Source of the DNA: Clostridia bacterium
Lineage (GTDB): Bacteria; Bacillota; Clostridia; Oscillospirales; UBA644
DNA: 6,703 nucleotides
Direction of reading: 5' to 3'
NCBI GenBank assembly: GCA_017424085.1
Contig: JAFPBP010000211.1
Span: forward strand, 1 to 6,703
Each line of letters opens with the position of its first letter. The stretch's first letter is position 1. Below, piece by piece: positions 5,327 to 6,703 of the stretch. The notes beneath the pieces are model-generated. The model saw only the letters and a program-made list of their open reading frames with translations. It did not search any database and was not told the DNA's origin. The translations under genes and the position numbers were made by a program.

Positions 5327-6424
5327 TTATTCCACGAAAACCGACTTGATCGCCTCCAGATACCCGTATCCGTACAGGTCGTCGGGATGGAGATAGCTGG
5401 TTTCGGTCCATTCGTTCCAGGAATTTACGGTAATCAGCGGCACAGGAAGCTCAGGATGGCTGTCGATATACGCCTTGGCGTATTCAAACGCCTTTTTCAC
5501 GTTTTCGGGGGTATTGTCCAGACACACGTCGTCATGGAATCGATTGTATCGGGGATTGGAATCCCAGCCGACGGTCACGTGAGGATACGCGACCAGATCC
5601 AGCTCGCCCGCAATCTCGTCGTACTCCTTGATGGCATCAGCAAAAAATTCGGGGTAGGGACGGTTTGTGGGGGTCAGATCACGGTACTGATACAACGATC
5701 CGCTGTCAAATCCCACGGCATTGACGAAATCCCGCACGGTCATCCCGTCGCCCACGTCGATGTTGGAATACTTCCTCCCCTTGATGCACATCTGAAGCTC
5801 CAGACCGGGAAAGCCCGCGGCCTCGGTTTTTCTTCGAAAATCGGCAAGGGCATCCTTCGCAGCCGCAACGCCGCCCAGACCGCGGATCAGATCGTGAAGG
5901 TTGAAGATCATATAAACGGGCTTGCCGTTGATCTTATAATACTGCGGATGCTTAAAATATTTCTCGATGGTGCGATCCACAATGAAATCGAAGGTTTTCC
6001 GATCCACGGCACCGTCCCAGATCGGGATCTTCAGATCCGAATTCCGCTTGTCCCACATGGTGGTGGCGGTGTGATTCGCCCACATGAGATAGAACTTCAT
6101 TTTGTGGTTGTTGCGTGCTTTCAGAAAGCCGTTGTCAAGACATTGCTCCAAAAAGGGCTTGTTATCGTACCAATACCAATCGTAGATGAAAACGTTCACA
6201 CCGTGGCTCGTTGCCGCCTCGATCTCCATTTCCATCACGTATGGATCCGCCTCGTTTACGTATCCCCACAACGGCTTGCGAGGCCAGAGGTGTCCCTCGA
6301 ATTTGGGTTGCATTTTCTTTACCGTCTGCCATTCCCCGTAGCCCTCCTCCCAAAAAATTCGGGCTCTGGGATCGTCTCCCGTGTAGGAAGGCCACACGTA
6401 CGCCGCAACGTCATACCTCTGCAT
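5327..6424 (-). CDS. WbsX-like / GH99-like domain protein
   Basis: This 365-residue protein is essentially a single WbsX-type, GH99-like domain, a TIM-barrel family near the endo-acting GH99 mannosidases and first named from O-antigen clusters. Visible hallmarks are AAYVWPSY near the N-terminus, GVNVFIYDWYWYD (75-87), YLMWANHT (112-119), KPVYMIF (168-174), VGWDSNPR (285-292), and the C-terminal signature NSWNEWTETSYLHPDDLYG (334-352). In that signature E338 and E341 are the likely catalytic-site acids by analogy with the acidic C-terminal motif of GH99. No signal peptide is seen, so a cytoplasmic location is likely. The AAGGAG ribosome site (6436-6441) lies 11 nt from the ATG, a little far. 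A promoter is not obvious, and the gene may be read from the rhamnosidase-like gene 111 bp upstream. WbsX proteins have also been called glycosyltransferases, so hydrolysis is inferred. Confidence 0.85.
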   Translation of the reverse strand: MQRYDVAAYVWPSYTGDDPRARIFWEEGYGEWQTVKKMQPKFEGHLWPRKPLWGYVNEADPYVMEMEIEAATSHGVNVFIYDWYWYDNKPFLEQCLDNGFLKARNNHKMKFYLMWANHTATTMWDKRNSDLKIPIWDGAVDRKTFDFIVDRTIEKYFKHPQYYKINGKPVYMIFNLHDLIRGLGGVAAAKDALADFRRKTEAAGFPGLELQMCIKGRKYSNIDVGDGMTVRDFVNAVGFDSGSLYQYRDLTPTNRPYPEFFADAIKEYDEIAGELDLVAYPHVTVGWDSNPRYNRFHDDVCLDNTPENVKKAFEYAKAYIDSHPELPVPLITVNSWNEWTETSYLHPDDLYGYGYLEAIKSVFVE

Positions 6425-6426
6425 CA

Positions 6427-6476
6427 GAACGCCATCTCCTTGCTTTTTTCTTTATGTTATCACAGATTCGGCGTTC
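6427..6476 (-). promoter_or_regulatory. Inverted repeat enclosing the GH99-like gene's ribosome site
   Basis: GAACGCC (minus strand, 6470-6476) and GGCGTTC (6427-6433, ending 2 nt before the ATG) are perfect 7-bp complements separated by 36 nt. That loop holds the AAGGAG ribosome site near its 3' end. If transcription starts upstream of 6476, the leader RNA could fold so that the start region is paired. Only a weak promoter-like match (TTTCCG-16-TAACAT) is seen nearby, so the transcript start is unknown and the structure is speculative. Confidence 0.25.
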
Positions 6477-6535
6477 GGAAAAGATTTTTGTTTCTCCGTC
6501 CGACCGACCCGTTTTTTCGTCGTTTCTCCCATGCG

Positions 6536-6703
6536 TTACAGGTTTTCTTCTTCCATAAATGCAATCACGCCCGCAGACCAGCCGTGGCAGAGGCTGTGAC
6601 GGAACCCAACGTAGCAAAAAGCACCGAAATCCCCGTGGATATCGCGCTCCCCATCGCGTGGAAGAGCGTCGATTCTGGAGGAATTTTCGGTCCACGCAAG
6701 ATC
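6536..6703 (-). CDS. C-terminal tail of an alpha-L-rhamnosidase-like six-hairpin glycosidase (partial)
   Basis: The minus-strand frame entering from the right edge is open for 55 codons and stops at TAA (6536-6538). It reads DLAWTENSSRIDALPRDGER followed by DIHGDFGAFCYVGFRHSLCH and GWSAGVIAFMEEENL. The SLCHGWSAG stretch resembles the late-barrel motif seen near the end of the catalytic (alpha/alpha)6 domain of GH78-type alpha-L-rhamnosidases and related six-hairpin glycosidases. If so, the enzyme ends soon after this motif and lacks the C-terminal beta domain common in GH78. The assignment rests on a short motif and the carbohydrate-rich context. The gene's start and catalytic acids lie outside the window. 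No hairpin with a T-tract is seen between it and the GH99-like gene, so the two may share a transcript. Confidence 0.6.
   Translation of the reverse strand, partial: DLAWTENSSRIDALPRDGERDIHGDFGAFCYVGFRHSLCHGWSAGVIAFMEEENL

Noticed and set aside
6411..6695. 94-codon minus-strand open frame crossing the gap upstream of the GH99-like gene
   Set aside because: Its translation is Arg-rich without a domain, and it overlaps, in another frame, the glycosidase tail that carries a recognisable SLCHGWSAG motif.

Overview
The window reads as a stretch of a Gram-positive, Firmicutes/Clostridia-type genome, probably an anaerobic gut lineage. I infer this from near-consensus sigma-A promoters, GGAGG or AAGGAG ribosome sites 5-11 nt from ATG starts, hairpin plus T-tract terminators, AT-rich intergenic gaps between GC-richer genes, and the protein families present. 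No species can be named from sequence alone. Every supported gene lies on the minus strand, so transcription runs from high to low coordinates. There are no tRNA, rRNA, CRISPR or mobile-element signatures, and no gene-free stretch exceeds about 200 bases.

In transcription order, the right half (about 6703 down to 2236) is a carbohydrate-metabolism block. It holds the C-terminal tail of an alpha-L-rhamnosidase-like six-hairpin glycosidase (6536-6703, cut by the window edge), a WbsX/GH99-like protein (5327-6424), a Gfo/Idh/MocA-family NAD(P)-dependent sugar oxidoreductase (4066-5145), and a DUF4091/GH123-like glycoside hydrolase (2293-4008). None of the three complete proteins has a visible signal peptide, so they probably act in the cytoplasm on imported oligosaccharides. 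No transporter or regulator for the block is inside the window. Each complete gene is followed by its own intrinsic terminator. The oxidoreductase has a perfect extended sigma-A promoter. The GH123-like gene has no obvious promoter and sits just past the oxidoreductase terminator, so it may be expressed by partial read-through.

The left half (2225 down to 133) is a compact self-regulated efflux operon: a TetR-family repressor with a WHG-type C-terminal domain, an ABC ATPase and an ABC-2 type permease. The repressor and ATPase genes overlap by 14 bp, and the ATPase and permease genes by 4 bp (ATGA). The promoter is TTGACA-17-TAAAAT, and a perfect 17-bp palindrome covers its -10 box. This is the expected layout for an autoregulated, ligand-induced exporter of a toxic small molecule.

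At the left edge (1-85) a further promoter, ribosome site and ATG mark the first eight codons of another minus-strand gene. No T-tract terminator separates it from the efflux operon. I see no clearly new system. The most worthwhile leads are the terminator between the oxidoreductase and the GH123-like gene, the TetR operator with a matching half-site in the oxidoreductase promoter, and the grouping of a Gfo/Idh enzyme with three apparent glycosidase-type genes.
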